Shown here: one piece after another, positions 1 through 8,916 of the stretch | Layout: each line of letters opens with the position of its first letter | Numbering within the stretch: position 1 is the stretch's first letter | Source: an uncultured Lachnospiraceae bacterium | GTDB taxonomy: Bacteria > Bacillota > Clostridia > Lachnospirales > Lachnospiraceae | Direction of reading: 5' to 3' | Assembly (NCBI GenBank): GCA_900553355.1 | Contig: USDK01000007.1 | Span: 1-63,753, forward strand | Length of the DNA stretch: 63,753 nucleotides | The notes under the pieces: model-generated | Seen by the model: the letters and a program-made list of their open reading frames with translations, nothing else | Databases searched by the model: none | What the model was told of the DNA's origin: nothing | Made by a program: the position numbers and the translations under genes

Positions 1-23
1 GGCCCCGCCCTTGCGGCGGGGCC
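1..23. terminator. GC-rich hairpin at left edge
   Basis: A perfect 9-bp inverted repeat (1-9 with 15-23) encloses the loop CTTGC. No long T run follows, so it may be the tail of a terminator of a gene lying to the left. It belongs to the GC-rich first 500 bases, which differ from the rest of the window. Confidence 0.45.
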
Positions 24-71
24 GCGTTTCTGCTATAGTAGAAAGAACGCGAAAGGAGGGAGTGGGGCAGA

Positions 72-547
72 ATGGAACCGCTGCAGCCGCATCAGAGCCG
101 GTGGTACCGGCGCACCGATCCCCAGGGGCGGGCCTTGCTGGCCCTGCTGCTTCCCCTGGCCGGGGTCTACCTGTGCCAACTGGTCACCCTCCAGGAGCCG
201 GCGGCGGCGTGGGCGTGGATGCGGGGTACACCTATCTGGTGCTGCTGCTGGCCCAGCTCCTGGTGACCACCCTGACCGACAGCCTGCTCTGCGGCCAGCT
301 CCTCACCCTCCTGCCCTGCCTGCTGCTGTCCGTCGCCAGCCATCTGAAGCAGGCGGTCAACGGTGTCCCCCTGCTGGTCAGCGACCTGGCCATGGCGGGG
401 CAGGCGGGGCAGGTGGCGGGTTTCCTCCGCCCCGGCATGGAGCTGGGGGAGGGCACCTGGGGGGGCATAGCCCTGGCGGCGCTTCTGTTCCTGGCAGTGT
501 TTGGAGCGGTGCGTTTTGCGAGAAAGAAAAGAAGGAAGTCAGAATGA
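72..547 (+). pseudogene. LTA synthase/sulfatase-like membrane protein, N-terminal fragment, frameshifted
   Basis: The start at 72 follows the ribosome binding site AAAGGAGGG (52-60). Translation begins MEPLQPHQSRWYRR with a hydrophobic helix, then must shift frame near 228-235. One missing G in the run GCGGGG would restore it. The second frame continues with helices and the stretch LLTLLPCLLLSVASHLKQ, resembling the N-terminal membrane part of clostridial LTA-synthase-like alkaline-phosphatase-superfamily proteins. The catalytic sulfatase domain is absent. Composition falls from very GC-rich to moderate near 515-525, just before the next gene's ribosome binding site, so the fragment is probably joined to unrelated DNA there. 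The family call rests on resemblance only. Confidence 0.5.
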
Positions 548-1704
548 AAAAAAAATTTGTGGGATTATTTTTGAGCCTATTGATTCTTCTTGCGTCAGTC
601 TGTGGCTGCGGGCAGGGTGCGGGTGCAGGATCTGGAAGTGCCAGAGTGCACGATACGGATATCAGCCAGGAACTTGCTTATGAAGGCAGCATGGAGCTGA
701 TTTACGCAGAAAGATTTACGGTGGATTACTATACAGACGGCTTTTCATTAGTCACCATCAATGGAAATGAGCGGTATCTGGTGGTGCCGGAGGGAAAAGA
801 GGCGCCGGGCGATCTGGATGGGGACATTACCGTGCTATATCAGCCCTTAGATGAGATCTATCTGGTAGCTTCTGCCGTCATGGATATGTTCATCTCCATG
901 GACGCGCTGGATACGCTCAGTTTTACAGGAACCAAAGCAGACGGTTGGTATTTAGATGATGCAAGAGAAGCAGTAGAATCCGGACAGATTCTGTATGCCG
1001 GAAAGTATTCCGCACCTGACTACGAAAAAATTCTGGCGGAAGGTTGTGATCTGGCCATTGAGAATACGATGGTTTATCATACGCCAGAGGTCAAGGAACA
1101 GTTGGAGAAGTTTGATATTCCTGTGCTGGTGGATTATTCCAGCTATGAGGAGGAGCCTTTGGGGAGAACAGAATGGGTGAAGCTCTATGGACTTCTGACA
1201 GGGCGGACAGAAGAAGCCCAGGACGCTTTTAATTCAGAGCAGGAAGCGTTTGCTTCCATTGGAGATACTGCCAACACGGGAAAGACGGTGGCTTTCTTTT
1301 ATATTACCAGTAACGGGGAAGTCAACGTGCGCAGGCCCTCCGATTATCTGCCGAAGATGATTGAACTGGCAGGTGGAACTTATCTCCCCCAAAACCTAAA
1401 AGAAGACGAGAACAGCAGATCTTCAACTATCAGTATGCAGATGGAGGAATTCTATGCGGCGTCCCGGGAGGCAGATTATATCATATACAACAGCACCATT
1501 GACGGAGAACTGTCCTCCATTGACGAACTTTTGGGAAAAAGTGAGCTGTTGGAGGAGTTCAAAGCGGTGCAGGAGGGGCAGGTGTACTGCACGACCAGGG
1601 ATCTATACCAGTCCTCCATGGAGCTGGGAACTATAACTGCGGATATCTATGGAATGTTAAATGGAGAGGAGGATAACCTGGTTTATCTGTACAGGCTGAA
1701 GTAA
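544..1704 (+). CDS. ABC transporter substrate-binding lipoprotein, FecB/BtuF type
   Basis: This 386-residue protein should be the extracellular lipid-anchored receptor of an iron-siderophore, heme or cobalamin importer. It opens with a basic N-terminus and a hydrophobic stretch ending SVCGCG, a lipobox-like site with Cys22 as the likely lipidated residue. The body matches the size of the PF01497 periplasmic-binding family, and the C-terminal part (tracking YIIYNSTIDGELSSIDELL) has the usual spacing. Its own ribosome binding site AAGGAAG lies at 531-537. The permease begins 3 bases after its stop, so the three importer genes form one operon. The promoter is not visible because foreign-looking DNA abuts the gene start. 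The ligand cannot be read from sequence; iron is favoured only by the wider neighbourhood. Confidence 0.85.
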   Translation: MKKKFVGLFLSLLILLASVCGCGQGAGAGSGSARVHDTDISQELAYEGSMELIYAERFTVDYYTDGFSLVTINGNERYLVVPEGKEAPGDLDGDITVLYQPLDEIYLVASAVMDMFISMDALDTLSFTGTKADGWYLDDAREAVESGQILYAGKYSAPDYEKILAEGCDLAIENTMVYHTPEVKEQLEKFDIPVLVDYSSYEEEPLGRTEWVKLYGLLTGRTEEAQDAFNSEQEAFASIGDTANTGKTVAFFYITSNGEVNVRRPSDYLPKMIELAGGTYLPQNLKEDENSRSSTISMQMEEFYAASREADYIIYNSTIDGELSSIDELLGKSELLEEFKAVQEGQVYCTTRDLYQSSMELGTITADIYGMLNGEEDNLVYLYRLK

Positions 1705-1707
1705 CAG

Positions 1708-2718
1708 ATGAAACGGAATAGATATATATTAATTTTTCTGTGTCTTGCCGTAGCTGTGGTGATTCTTTTGATGGCAAATGTTTGTATTGGAAGTGTCAGC
1801 ATTCCGCTGAATGAGGTGCTTTCGATTTTGAGAGAGGGATGCGGTTCTTCTGTCGCGTCGGGTATTGTGCTGGAAATTCGACTGCCCAGGGCTCTAGCCG
1901 CCGCCATTCTTGGCGGCGGACTGGCTCTCTCGGGATATCTTCTCCAAACCTTTTTTCATAATCCGATTGCAGGGCCGTTTATTCTAGGTATTTCTTCAGG
2001 CGCCAAACTGGTGGTCGCTTTGGTGATGGTATATCTCCTGGAACGGGCCATGCAGGCCAGTTCGCTGCTTCTGATCGTAGCGGCCTTCGCGGGGGCGATG
2101 CTATCAATGGGATTTGTATTGCTGATGTCAAAAGTACTCAGCCACATGGCGACGCTGATCGTAAGCGGCGTTATGATTGGCTATATCTGTACAGCTATCA
2201 CAGACTTTGTAGTGACCTTTGCGGATGATTCTGATATTGTGAACCTGCATAACTGGTCCCAGGGAAGTTTTTCTGGTATCAGCTGGGATAACGTGATGGT
2301 TATGGCTGTGGTAATTTTTCTGACATCAGCCTGTGTTTTCCTGATGTCAAAGCCCATAAGTGCTTACCAGATGGGAGAAGCCTACGCACAGAGTATGGGG
2401 CTGAATATCAAGTTGTTCCGTGCACTTCTGGTGCTGCTCTCCAGCCTTCTCTCCGCTTGCGTGACAGCTTTTGCCGGGCCGGTATCCTTTGTGGGAATCG
2501 CGGTGCCGCAGATTGTGAAAAACCTGTTTCGCACCTCCAGACCGCTCCTGATGATTCCGGCAAGCTTCCTTGGCGGAGCCGCTTTCTGTATGTTCTGCGA
2601 TCTTCTGGCACGGACTCTGTTTTCGCCTACGGAACTTAGTATCAGCACGGTGACGGCGGTCTTCGGCGCTCCGGTGGTGATCGTGATTCTGTTGCGAACC
2701 AGGAAGGAGGGCATGTGA
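1708..2718 (+). CDS. FecCD-family ABC importer permease
   Basis: This 336-residue polytopic membrane protein belongs to the FecCD/BtuC family (PF01032). The family hallmarks are visible: RLPRALAAAILGGGLALSGYLLQ near residues 56-78, then FHNPIAGPFILGISSGA, and a C-terminal half with GPVSFVGIAVPQIVK. Length is normal for the family, and about ten membrane segments are expected. A single gene is present, so the transporter is probably a homodimer of this subunit. The stop overlaps the ATPase start in TGATG, which implies translational coupling. Confidence 0.92.
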   Translation: MKRNRYILIFLCLAVAVVILLMANVCIGSVSIPLNEVLSILREGCGSSVASGIVLEIRLPRALAAAILGGGLALSGYLLQTFFHNPIAGPFILGISSGAKLVVALVMVYLLERAMQASSLLLIVAAFAGAMLSMGFVLLMSKVLSHMATLIVSGVMIGYICTAITDFVVTFADDSDIVNLHNWSQGSFSGISWDNVMVMAVVIFLTSACVFLMSKPISAYQMGEAYAQSMGLNIKLFRALLVLLSSLLSACVTAFAGPVSFVGIAVPQIVKNLFRTSRPLLMIPASFLGGAAFCMFCDLLARTLFSPTELSISTVTAVFGAPVVIVILLRTRKEGM

Positions 2719-3830
2719 TGGCTTCGGAAGAATTTTATTTCTATACAAAGGGAATGACCGTGGGATATGGCGGCGTGCCCCTGATTCGGGATATCGAGTT
2801 AAAGATCCGCCGGGGAGAGATCCTGACACTGATCGGGCCGAACGGAGCGGGAAAGACAACGATTTTAAGAAGCATCATCCGACAGCTCCCCCTGATTGGC
2901 GGAGCAGTATATCTAGATGGGAAAGATATCAGCTCTTTCACCGGAAATGACCTGGCACACAGGCTGTCTGTTGTGCTCACAGAGCGGGTGCGTCCAGAAC
3001 TTATGACCTGCGAAGATGTGGTTTCCACGGGACGCTATCCCTATACGGGACGTTTTGGCGTGTTAGATAAAGAGGATCGGAAGCTTGTTCAGGAATCCAT
3101 GGAGTTAGTTCACATCCAGGAGCTTAAAGACAGGGATTTCCGCCAGACCAGCGATGGGCAGAAGCAGAGGGTGATGCTGGCTCGGGCTCTCTGCCAGCAG
3201 CCAGAGGTGCTTGTGCTGGATGAGCCGACATCCTATCTCGATATCCGCTACAAACTGGAATTTCTATCTGTAATACAGAAAATGGCAAAAGAGAGAAAAT
3301 TGACAGTCATTATGTCACTGCATGAACTCGATCTGGCGGAAAGAATTTCAGATCGGATTGCCTGTGTGCGCGGCGACTGTATCGACCGTTTCGGCACTCC
3401 GGAAGAAATTTTTTCCGGAGGCTATATTCCGAGGCTTTATGGAATTACCGCAGGAGATTATAACGAACTGACCGGAAGCCTGGAGCTGAAGAAGACATCA
3501 GGAACTCCGGAAATCTTCGTGATTGCAGGCTGTGGCCATGGAACACCGGTATTCCGCAGGCTCCAGCGGGAAGGCATTCCTTTTGCAACGGGAATTCTCT
3601 GGAAAAATGATTTGGACTATCCAGCTGCTAGAGCTCTGGCTGCTAGGTTAATCGCGGAAAAGTCCTTTTGTCAGTTCTCAGAGAAGAAACTGAAAGAAGC
3701 GAAAGAACTGATGGAAGGCTGTAGACGTGTCATTTGTGCTCCAGGTTTGGAAGGAGAATTAAACGGCGGCATGGCAAATGGTCTAAGAGAATTAATACAA
3801 TATGCGAAAGAACGAAATAAATTTTGTTAA
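2718..3830 (+). CDS. FecE/BtuD-like ABC ATPase with C-terminal extension
   Basis: I place the start at ATG 2718, seven bases after AAGGAGG, rather than the GTG one codon earlier. The nucleotide-binding domain (about 1-255) has Walker A GPNGAGKT, an atypical signature TSDGQKQR in place of LSGGQ, Walker B VLVLDEPTS and the H-loop MSLHE. It powers the importer encoded upstream. About 110 residues follow that normal FecE proteins lack, including a VIAGCGHGTPVFRRL strand-turn region. I do not recognise this extension; it could be a regulatory domain. The operon ends at a strong terminator 48 bases downstream. Confidence 0.9.
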   Translation: MASEEFYFYTKGMTVGYGGVPLIRDIELKIRRGEILTLIGPNGAGKTTILRSIIRQLPLIGGAVYLDGKDISSFTGNDLAHRLSVVLTERVRPELMTCEDVVSTGRYPYTGRFGVLDKEDRKLVQESMELVHIQELKDRDFRQTSDGQKQRVMLARALCQQPEVLVLDEPTSYLDIRYKLEFLSVIQKMAKERKLTVIMSLHELDLAERISDRIACVRGDCIDRFGTPEEIFSGGYIPRLYGITAGDYNELTGSLELKKTSGTPEIFVIAGCGHGTPVFRRLQREGIPFATGILWKNDLDYPAARALAARLIAEKSFCQFSEKKLKEAKELMEGCRRVICAPGLEGELNGGMANGLRELIQYAKERNKFC

Positions 3831-3877
3831 CTCAATAGCGTAATGTTGCAATTTAACAGCTACTTTTGATAGACACA

Positions 3878-3910
3878 CCCTTCTCTTTAGCGGAGAAGGG
3901 TTATTTTTTT
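3878..3910 (+). terminator. Rho-independent terminator of importer operon
   Basis: CCCTTCTC at 3878-3885 pairs with GAGAAGGG at 3893-3900 and is followed by TTATTTTTTT. It closes the importer operon and precedes the conjugative-element debris. Confidence 0.9.
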
Positions 3911-3934
3911 ACCTTTTTTGAATTCATCGCTTGA

Positions 3935-4210
3935 CATTGTGGCAAAGAACTTCTGACGCCGGATGAGATCCGTCTGCTGGACAATAAAAAGGCGATCCTG
4001 TTTGTCCGAGGGGAACGGCCTATGATCGACCGGAAATACGACATGATGAAACACAAGAATATCAGATACACTGAGGACGGCGGAGCTCCGCCTTATGATT
4101 ACGCAAAGGCTCCGCTGGCACATGATGATTTACAGATCGATATCCAGAGACTGGATGATTATGAACTGCTCACCCAGGAAGACATCCTCGGGGAAGGGCA
4201 GGAGGAATAG
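3935..4210 (+). pseudogene. VirD4/TraG coupling protein, C-terminal fragment
   Basis: A frame open only from 3935 (a TGA lies just upstream) reads KELLTPDEIRLLDNKKAIL, then FVRGERPMIDRKYD and a C-terminus ending GEGQEE. This matches the tail of type IV coupling proteins of Tn1549-like conjugative elements, which pump relaxase-bound DNA into the secretion channel. The Walker motifs and everything upstream are missing, so it cannot function. It is the first of four element fragments that occur in the order typical of such elements but with large gaps between them. Confidence 0.8.
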
Positions 4211-4226
4211 ACGGGAGGAATGTGGA

Positions 4227-4631
4227 TTGCATTTATTCAAAAAGCGAGAAGAAAACAAAAGATTGAAGAAACCGGAAAAGCGTCCTCTGCCGATGAGTCA
4301 GGCACAGCGGCGCTTTTTCCTTGTCTATATGGCGGTCACGCTGTCGCTGACCCTTGGCGGGATTCCGGTCTTTGCCTCCAGCGACCCGCTGGCAGTGGTC
4401 AATAACCTGTCTGATTTTGTATTTTCCCTGATTCGGGCCATCGGCCTGATCCTGCTGGGATTTGGCATTGTGCAGATCGGACTTTCATTGAAAAGCCAGG
4501 ATCCAAGCCAACGGGCAAATGGATTCCTGACTCTTGCGGGAGGGGTAGTCATTACCTTTGCAAGGGAATACAAGTACAAGAGTGAATGGAGAGAGTGTCC
4601 GGGGAGTATGGCAGCATCAGTACCCGGTTAG
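4227..4631 (+). pseudogene. Small conjugative-element membrane protein, 3' end replaced
   Basis: A TTG start at 4227 follows GGGAGG at 4213-4218. The product begins HLFKKREENKRLKKPEKR, has a signal-like helix ending VFASSDP and a second helix, then the motif QRANGFLTLAGGVVITFA. Small two-helix proteins like this follow virD4 in Tn1549-type elements. After about base 4565 the reading frame continues into unrelated sequence (EYKYKSEWREC...), so the native C-terminus is lost. Confidence 0.6.
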
Positions 4632-4781
4632 TGATCAATCTATTCTTGGCTATGGCACAATATGATGTTGATTTAAAATTGGAACGATAAAACAATTAGA
4701 ATGATTTACAAGAAGATAATTATATACCTTCAAAGTTCTTTTTCACTTCTTCCAGCAGTAACTCTACCACAGGACTGAATC
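4632..4781. other. Unassigned AT-rich junction sequence
   Basis: No gene is recognised between the two groups of element remnants. A short frame beginning at 4588 and ending near 4690 (ISTRLVINLFLAMAQYDVDL) could be a recombinase scrap, but I cannot support that. Confidence 0.4.
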
Positions 4782-4966
4782 GCCGCCCTGCTGCGGGAAA
4801 CTTACGGTAGCAAGATCAAGGTGTTCGGTACCGAGATACTCCACTCGGTCCGGGTCAGGGAAATCAGCGTCGAGGGCAAGAGAGCATTTTTGTCCATGAT
4901 CCCAGCGGTAAGGTGGCGAAAGCCTACAAAAATTTGATGAAGGAGATGCTGAAACTTGAAAAGTAG
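4782..4966 (+). pseudogene. ParA/Soj-family ATPase, C-terminal fragment, frameshifted
   Basis: The first frame reads AALLRETYGSKIKVFGTEI and then VRVREISVEGK. After a 2-base insertion (AG duplicated near 4883-4887) the second frame reads SIFVHDPSGKVAKAYKNL and ends KLEK. This is the C-terminus of the partition ATPase found in Tn1549-like elements. The Walker A half is absent and the shift disrupts what remains. Confidence 0.75.
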
Positions 4967-5087
4967 CGTGAAAAAAATAGAGCTGGCATTCCTTGATGAC
5001 CTGTTTTCCACCGAGGAAAGCCGGGCCGACGCCCAGCGGGAGAAGGTTCAGGAAATTCCGTTGTCCGAGTTGCACCCGTTCAAATGA
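4956..5087 (+). pseudogene. ParB-family protein, N-terminal fragment
   Basis: A TTG start at 4956 overlaps the ParA stop, the arrangement expected in these elements. The product reads KSSVKKIELAFLDDLFSTEE and then VQEIPLSELHPF before a TGA at 5085. The motif IPLSELHPF marks the start of the ParB/Srx nuclease-like domain, so everything from the domain core onward is gone. The break at about 5084 is one edge of the deletion that reduced the element. Confidence 0.75.
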
Positions 5088-5224
5088 AAAACACGATTGG
5101 TATTAAAGAAGAAGGAAGATCAACACCTGTCTGGCGGCTCCGGTGTTCCCATCCCGGGAGTTTTTCCCGGTAAAGAGGACCGGAGCGCACCATTTTTAGA
5201 CAGGCCGGCAGTTCCCAGGAACTG

Positions 5225-6967
5225 TTATCTCAGCTTCCACCCGGCGCTCTGTTTCTGCAGTTCCACCATATGGTGGAAGAGACCGTTCCGGCTCATCAGA
5301 TCTGACGGGGATCCTTCCTCCGCCACCTGACCGCCGGAGAGGACAATGATCTTGTCTGCCGCTTCCACGGTGCGCATCCGGTGGGCGATGACCAGTACGG
5401 TCTTACCCCGGAGAAGGCGGGAGAGGGCTTCCTGAACCTTTGTCTCATTTTCCACATCCAGGCTTGCCGTAGCCTCGTCAAGGAGCAGGATGGGCGCGTC
5501 TTTTAAGAGAGCACGGGCAATGGAGATGCGCTGGCGCTCGCCTCCGGAGAGCCTTGCGCCGTTCTCGCCGATGGGCGTGTCATACCCCTGTGGAAGCCTT
5601 GAGACAAATTCTTCACAGTTGGCAGCCTGTGCTGCGGCGATCACTTCCGCATCTGTAGCGCCCCGCTTCCCAAGGCGGATATTTTCCATGACCGTATCGT
5701 CAAAGAGCACCACATCCTGAAAGACCATAGAGTAGTCGGTGAGGAGTACTTCCGGGTCTACTGTTGAGATATCCACGCCGCCCACGAGGATCCGGCCTTT
5801 CGTGACGTCCCACAATCTGGCGGCGAGCCTTGCGCAGGTGCTCTTGCCGGAACCGGAAGGTCCCACCAGAGCGGTGACTTCCCCTTCTTTGGCGGTAAAG
5901 CTCACATCGTGAAGCACTTCTTTCTCGTCGTAGGCAAAATCCACATGCTCGAATACAATATCGTGTCCCTCCGGAGCAAACCGGCTGCTCCCTGCGGCTG
6001 TGGGAGTTTCATAGAGTTCCCTGATCCGGTCGGCGGACACCTGGGATATGATCATCTCCGCGATCAGGGCAAGACTCTGGTCAAAGGGGGCATAGATCCG
6101 GGTGATGACAAGCAGGAATAAAAACAACAGCATGAAATCGATCTGGCCGGTGAGGATCAGGCCGGCTCCGGTGAGGATGGTAGTTGCCACGCCCAGACGC
6201 ATAATGACGCTGGCAGCGTTGACAAAGACGCCGGTGCCCAGCTCGCCCCGGGTCATGATCCGTTCGTGTTCGTCGATCTTCCGGTACAGCCGTTCCAGAT
6301 AGAGGTCTTCCTGGTTGGTCGCACGGATCTCCCGCACGTTTTCCAACGCTTCCTGGATCCCATCGGATACCCGGAGAGCGGCTTTCTTCGTCCGCTCAGA
6401 GGCGCGGGCCGCCATTTTCCGGCTGCCGAACAGGAGACCGAAAGCCACCGGTACACCCCACAGGCAGGCGATGGCAAGCCGCCAGTCATAGACGAGAAGG
6501 CATACGGCGATGATCGCCGTGGAGATATAGGCGCCGTACAGATATCCGAGGACATGGGACCACACATGCTCCATCCGGTTGACGTCGCCCATCAGGGTCT
6601 CGGTCAGGTCCGCCACATCCCGTTTTCCGAAGTATCCGAGAGGAAGCCTGCGGAGCCGCTCCGCCATGCCAAGGCGGGTCGCCTTTACTTCATTGTATAC
6701 CAGCCCGTAAGTGGCCCGGTACTGCTGCAGATGGGTGAGAAATGATAAGACCAGGAACAGGACAGTCAGGGCGATGGGGAGCATTGCAGAGGGCAGCGGA
6801 CTTCCTGTTATCAGGGTGTTCATGAAGCCGCCTGTGAGAAGATACAGGATGCCCATCCCTCCCATGACGACCAGATTGACGATGACCGTCCAGAACGCAC
6901 CTTTTTTTGTGTTTCGCAGTCCCTGATCGGTGAGTGCGTATTTTCTCTGAAATTTCTTGCTGAACAT
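5225..6967 (-). CDS. ABC exporter-fold transporter, subunit B
   Basis: This 580-residue half-transporter has an N-terminal six-helix ABC membrane domain (about 1-310) and a C-terminal nucleotide-binding domain with Walker A GPSGSGKST, signature LSGGERQR and Walker B ILLLDEATAS. It starts immediately after the stop of the upstream half-transporter, so the two genes are cotranscribed and probably form a heterodimer. Pairs like this include drug exporters and the siderophore transporters YbtPQ and IrtAB. The iron-type operator upstream and the siderophore-type importer nearby favour a metal or siderophore substrate, but that is inference. Confidence 0.88.
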   Translation of the reverse strand: MFSKKFQRKYALTDQGLRNTKKGAFWTVIVNLVVMGGMGILYLLTGGFMNTLITGSPLPSAMLPIALTVLFLVLSFLTHLQQYRATYGLVYNEVKATRLGMAERLRRLPLGYFGKRDVADLTETLMGDVNRMEHVWSHVLGYLYGAYISTAIIAVCLLVYDWRLAIACLWGVPVAFGLLFGSRKMAARASERTKKAALRVSDGIQEALENVREIRATNQEDLYLERLYRKIDEHERIMTRGELGTGVFVNAASVIMRLGVATTILTGAGLILTGQIDFMLLFLFLLVITRIYAPFDQSLALIAEMIISQVSADRIRELYETPTAAGSSRFAPEGHDIVFEHVDFAYDEKEVLHDVSFTAKEGEVTALVGPSGSGKSTCARLAARLWDVTKGRILVGGVDISTVDPEVLLTDYSMVFQDVVLFDDTVMENIRLGKRGATDAEVIAAAQAANCEEFVSRLPQGYDTPIGENGARLSGGERQRISIARALLKDAPILLLDEATASLDVENETKVQEALSRLLRGKTVLVIAHRMRTVEAADKIIVLSGGQVAEEGSPSDLMSRNGLFHHMVELQKQSAGWKLR

Positions 6968-8770
6968 TTACTTTGCCTCCTTTTCACTGGAAATCTTCCA
7001 CCGGACTGCCTTGTTATAGTCCGCCCACATCCGGGCGTACAGACCGCCCGCCGCCACAAGCTCCCCGTGAGTTCCCTGCCCGGCGATGCGGCCTTTATCC
7101 AGAACAATGATCCGGTCGGCGCCTATAACAGTGGACAGGCGGTGGGCGATCATGATCACGGTGCGGCCTTTCGTCAGTGCGGCGAAGGCCTTCTGGATCA
7201 GAACTTCGTTCTCCGGGTCGGCAAAAGCGGTGGCCTCATCAAGGACGACGATAGGCGCGTCTTTTAAGATTGCCCGTGCAAGGGCGATGCGCTGCTGCTC
7301 GCCTCCTGAGAGATAGGTGCCCTCTGTGCCGATCACTGTGTCCATCCCGTCCGGCAGCTTCTCAATGATATCCTGGCACTGTGCGGCTGTAAGAGCGCAT
7401 CTTACCTCATCCCTTGAGGCATCCGGCCTTGCCGCCCGGACGTTTTCCAGGATCGACGCCTTAAAAAGCCGGCTGCTCTGGAAGACGAAGGCCACCTGAT
7501 CCATGAGCACATGGGGATCGATCTCTTTTACATCCGCCTCGCCCACTCTGACCGAACCGGAGGAAGCGTCCCAGAAGCGTGGGATCAGGCTGGCAGCCGT
7601 GGTCTTGCCGCCACCGGAGGGACCTACCAGGGCGATGGTCTGTCCCGGTTCAGCTGTGAAGGAGACATGGGAGAGGGCAGGCGTTTCCGATCCATCATAG
7701 GTAAAGCTGACGTCCTGAAATTCCACCTTATTGCCGTGGGGGACTTTGGGGTTGTCAGGGCTTTTGAGCACCGGGGCTTCCATCACCTTATTGATCCTGC
7801 CGAGGGCCGTTCCGGCCAGCATGATGCCGGAGGAGGCGAACATGATCCTTGCCAGCGCCGTGGAGATGATGGCGGAGAATACTGCGTAGAAGACGAAATC
7901 TGTGATAAATCCGGCGAGATTTCCATCTGCCAGCGCCTCTGGAGCGAGGAACAGCGCTGCCGGGACAAGGAAGACGAAGGCGCCCTCCGTAAAGGTTAAG
8001 TTTACGGACTGCGGGACCCGGCATACGTCCGCCTGATAATGCTCCGCCTTCTCACTGTAATCGTTGATCGCCTCCTGAAAGGCCTTAAAAGAATAAACAG
8101 TCTGCTGGAAGATCTTCACCACGGGGATCCCGCGGACATATTCAGTGCCCGCCTTGGTCATCCGGTCCTGTGCGGCCTGGTATTCCGCCATAAGCTGTGC
8201 GTTTTTGCCGCCCATCATGGTGAACATGGAGATAACGGAGATCACGGCTGCCAGCAGGCAGGAAAGCCCCATCCGCCAGTCGAACAGGAACATCAGGATC
8301 ACCATGGCAAGAAACAGGACGATAGTGCCCACGATGTCCGCCAGGTTATGGGCGAGCAGAGTCTCCGTGTCGGCCGCGGCCGCGTCAAGACGGCCCCGGA
8401 TCAGCCCGGACGCATTGGCGTCAAAATAGCCGAGGGGCGCCTTCATCACATGGGCAACGCCCTGTTTTCTGATGTTGGAGGCTGTGCGGAATGCCGCCAG
8501 ATGGGTGCACATCAGGCCTGCAAAATATAAGGCGATCCCTGCGAATGCAAAGGCAAAAGCTATCCAGCCGTACCGGGTTACGCCGCGGGCAAGGGTCCAG
8601 TCCGGGGCGGCGGCAATCAGATCCCGCGCGGCAAGCCAGATACAGATGTAAGGCGCCATGGAGAGCAGCATGGATACTGCCGAAAAAAACAGGCCGAGAA
8701 AGGTCAGGCCTTTGCGGTTTCCTGCGTAATCCAACAGGACAGCCACATCGCTTTTCTTTTTTTCTTTCAT
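6968..8770 (-). CDS. ABC exporter-fold transporter, subunit A
   Basis: The 600-residue product has a fused membrane domain and ATPase: Walker A GPSGGGKTT, signature LSGGEQQR, Walker B IVVLDEATAF. Both half-transporters keep the catalytic glutamate after Walker B, so both ATP sites may be active. The ribosome binding site on the minus strand is AAGGAGGG, nine bases before ATG at 8770. A dyad AGTTAG-N6-CTAACT lies 31-48 bases before the start, between a plausible -35 (TTCATG) and -10 (TAATAA) spaced 17 bases apart. Repression by a metal regulator is therefore likely. The tetR gene upstream, on the same strand, ends at its own terminator. Confidence 0.88.
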   Translation of the reverse strand: MKEKKKSDVAVLLDYAGNRKGLTFLGLFFSAVSMLLSMAPYICIWLAARDLIAAAPDWTLARGVTRYGWIAFAFAFAGIALYFAGLMCTHLAAFRTASNIRKQGVAHVMKAPLGYFDANASGLIRGRLDAAAADTETLLAHNLADIVGTIVLFLAMVILMFLFDWRMGLSCLLAAVISVISMFTMMGGKNAQLMAEYQAAQDRMTKAGTEYVRGIPVVKIFQQTVYSFKAFQEAINDYSEKAEHYQADVCRVPQSVNLTFTEGAFVFLVPAALFLAPEALADGNLAGFITDFVFYAVFSAIISTALARIMFASSGIMLAGTALGRINKVMEAPVLKSPDNPKVPHGNKVEFQDVSFTYDGSETPALSHVSFTAEPGQTIALVGPSGGGKTTAASLIPRFWDASSGSVRVGEADVKEIDPHVLMDQVAFVFQSSRLFKASILENVRAARPDASRDEVRCALTAAQCQDIIEKLPDGMDTVIGTEGTYLSGGEQQRIALARAILKDAPIVVLDEATAFADPENEVLIQKAFAALTKGRTVIMIAHRLSTVIGADRIIVLDKGRIAGQGTHGELVAAGGLYARMWADYNKAVRWKISSEKEAK

Positions 8771-8800
8771 GGGTTTCCCTCCTTAAAGATAAAAATTATT

Positions 8801-8818
8801 AGTTAGAATAAACTAACT
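8801..8818. promoter_or_regulatory. Candidate metal-regulator operator, ABC pair
   Basis: AGTTAG (8801-8806), spacer AATAAA, CTAACT (8813-8818) form a perfect 6-bp inverted repeat. The same dyad occurs at five other promoters in the next 13 kb. It sits between the predicted -35 and -10 elements of the ABC operon on the minus strand. Confidence 0.7.
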
Positions 8819-8825
8819 CATGAAT

Positions 8826-8850
8826 AAAAAAACAGGGGGATTATTCCCCG
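8826..8850 (-). terminator. Terminator of tetR gene
   Basis: Read on the minus strand, GGGG and CCCC arms (8835-8849) enclose a six-base loop and are followed by a T run (complement of 8826-8832). It separates the tetR transcript from the ABC operon promoter. Confidence 0.8.
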
Positions 8851-8916
8851 GTGTCGATAGAAATATATCATCTGTTCATGTGGCAGACCGGGAGAAGGGA
8901 GCAGCGGGAATGTACT

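Noticed and set aside
4588..4692. Short frame as a serine recombinase fragment.
   Set aside because: Only about 34 residues with no catalytic or zinc motif; not supportable.
8801..8818. The dyad as the TetR operator.
   Set aside because: The same dyad is found at five promoters without any nearby tetR, so a common metal regulator is the simpler explanation.
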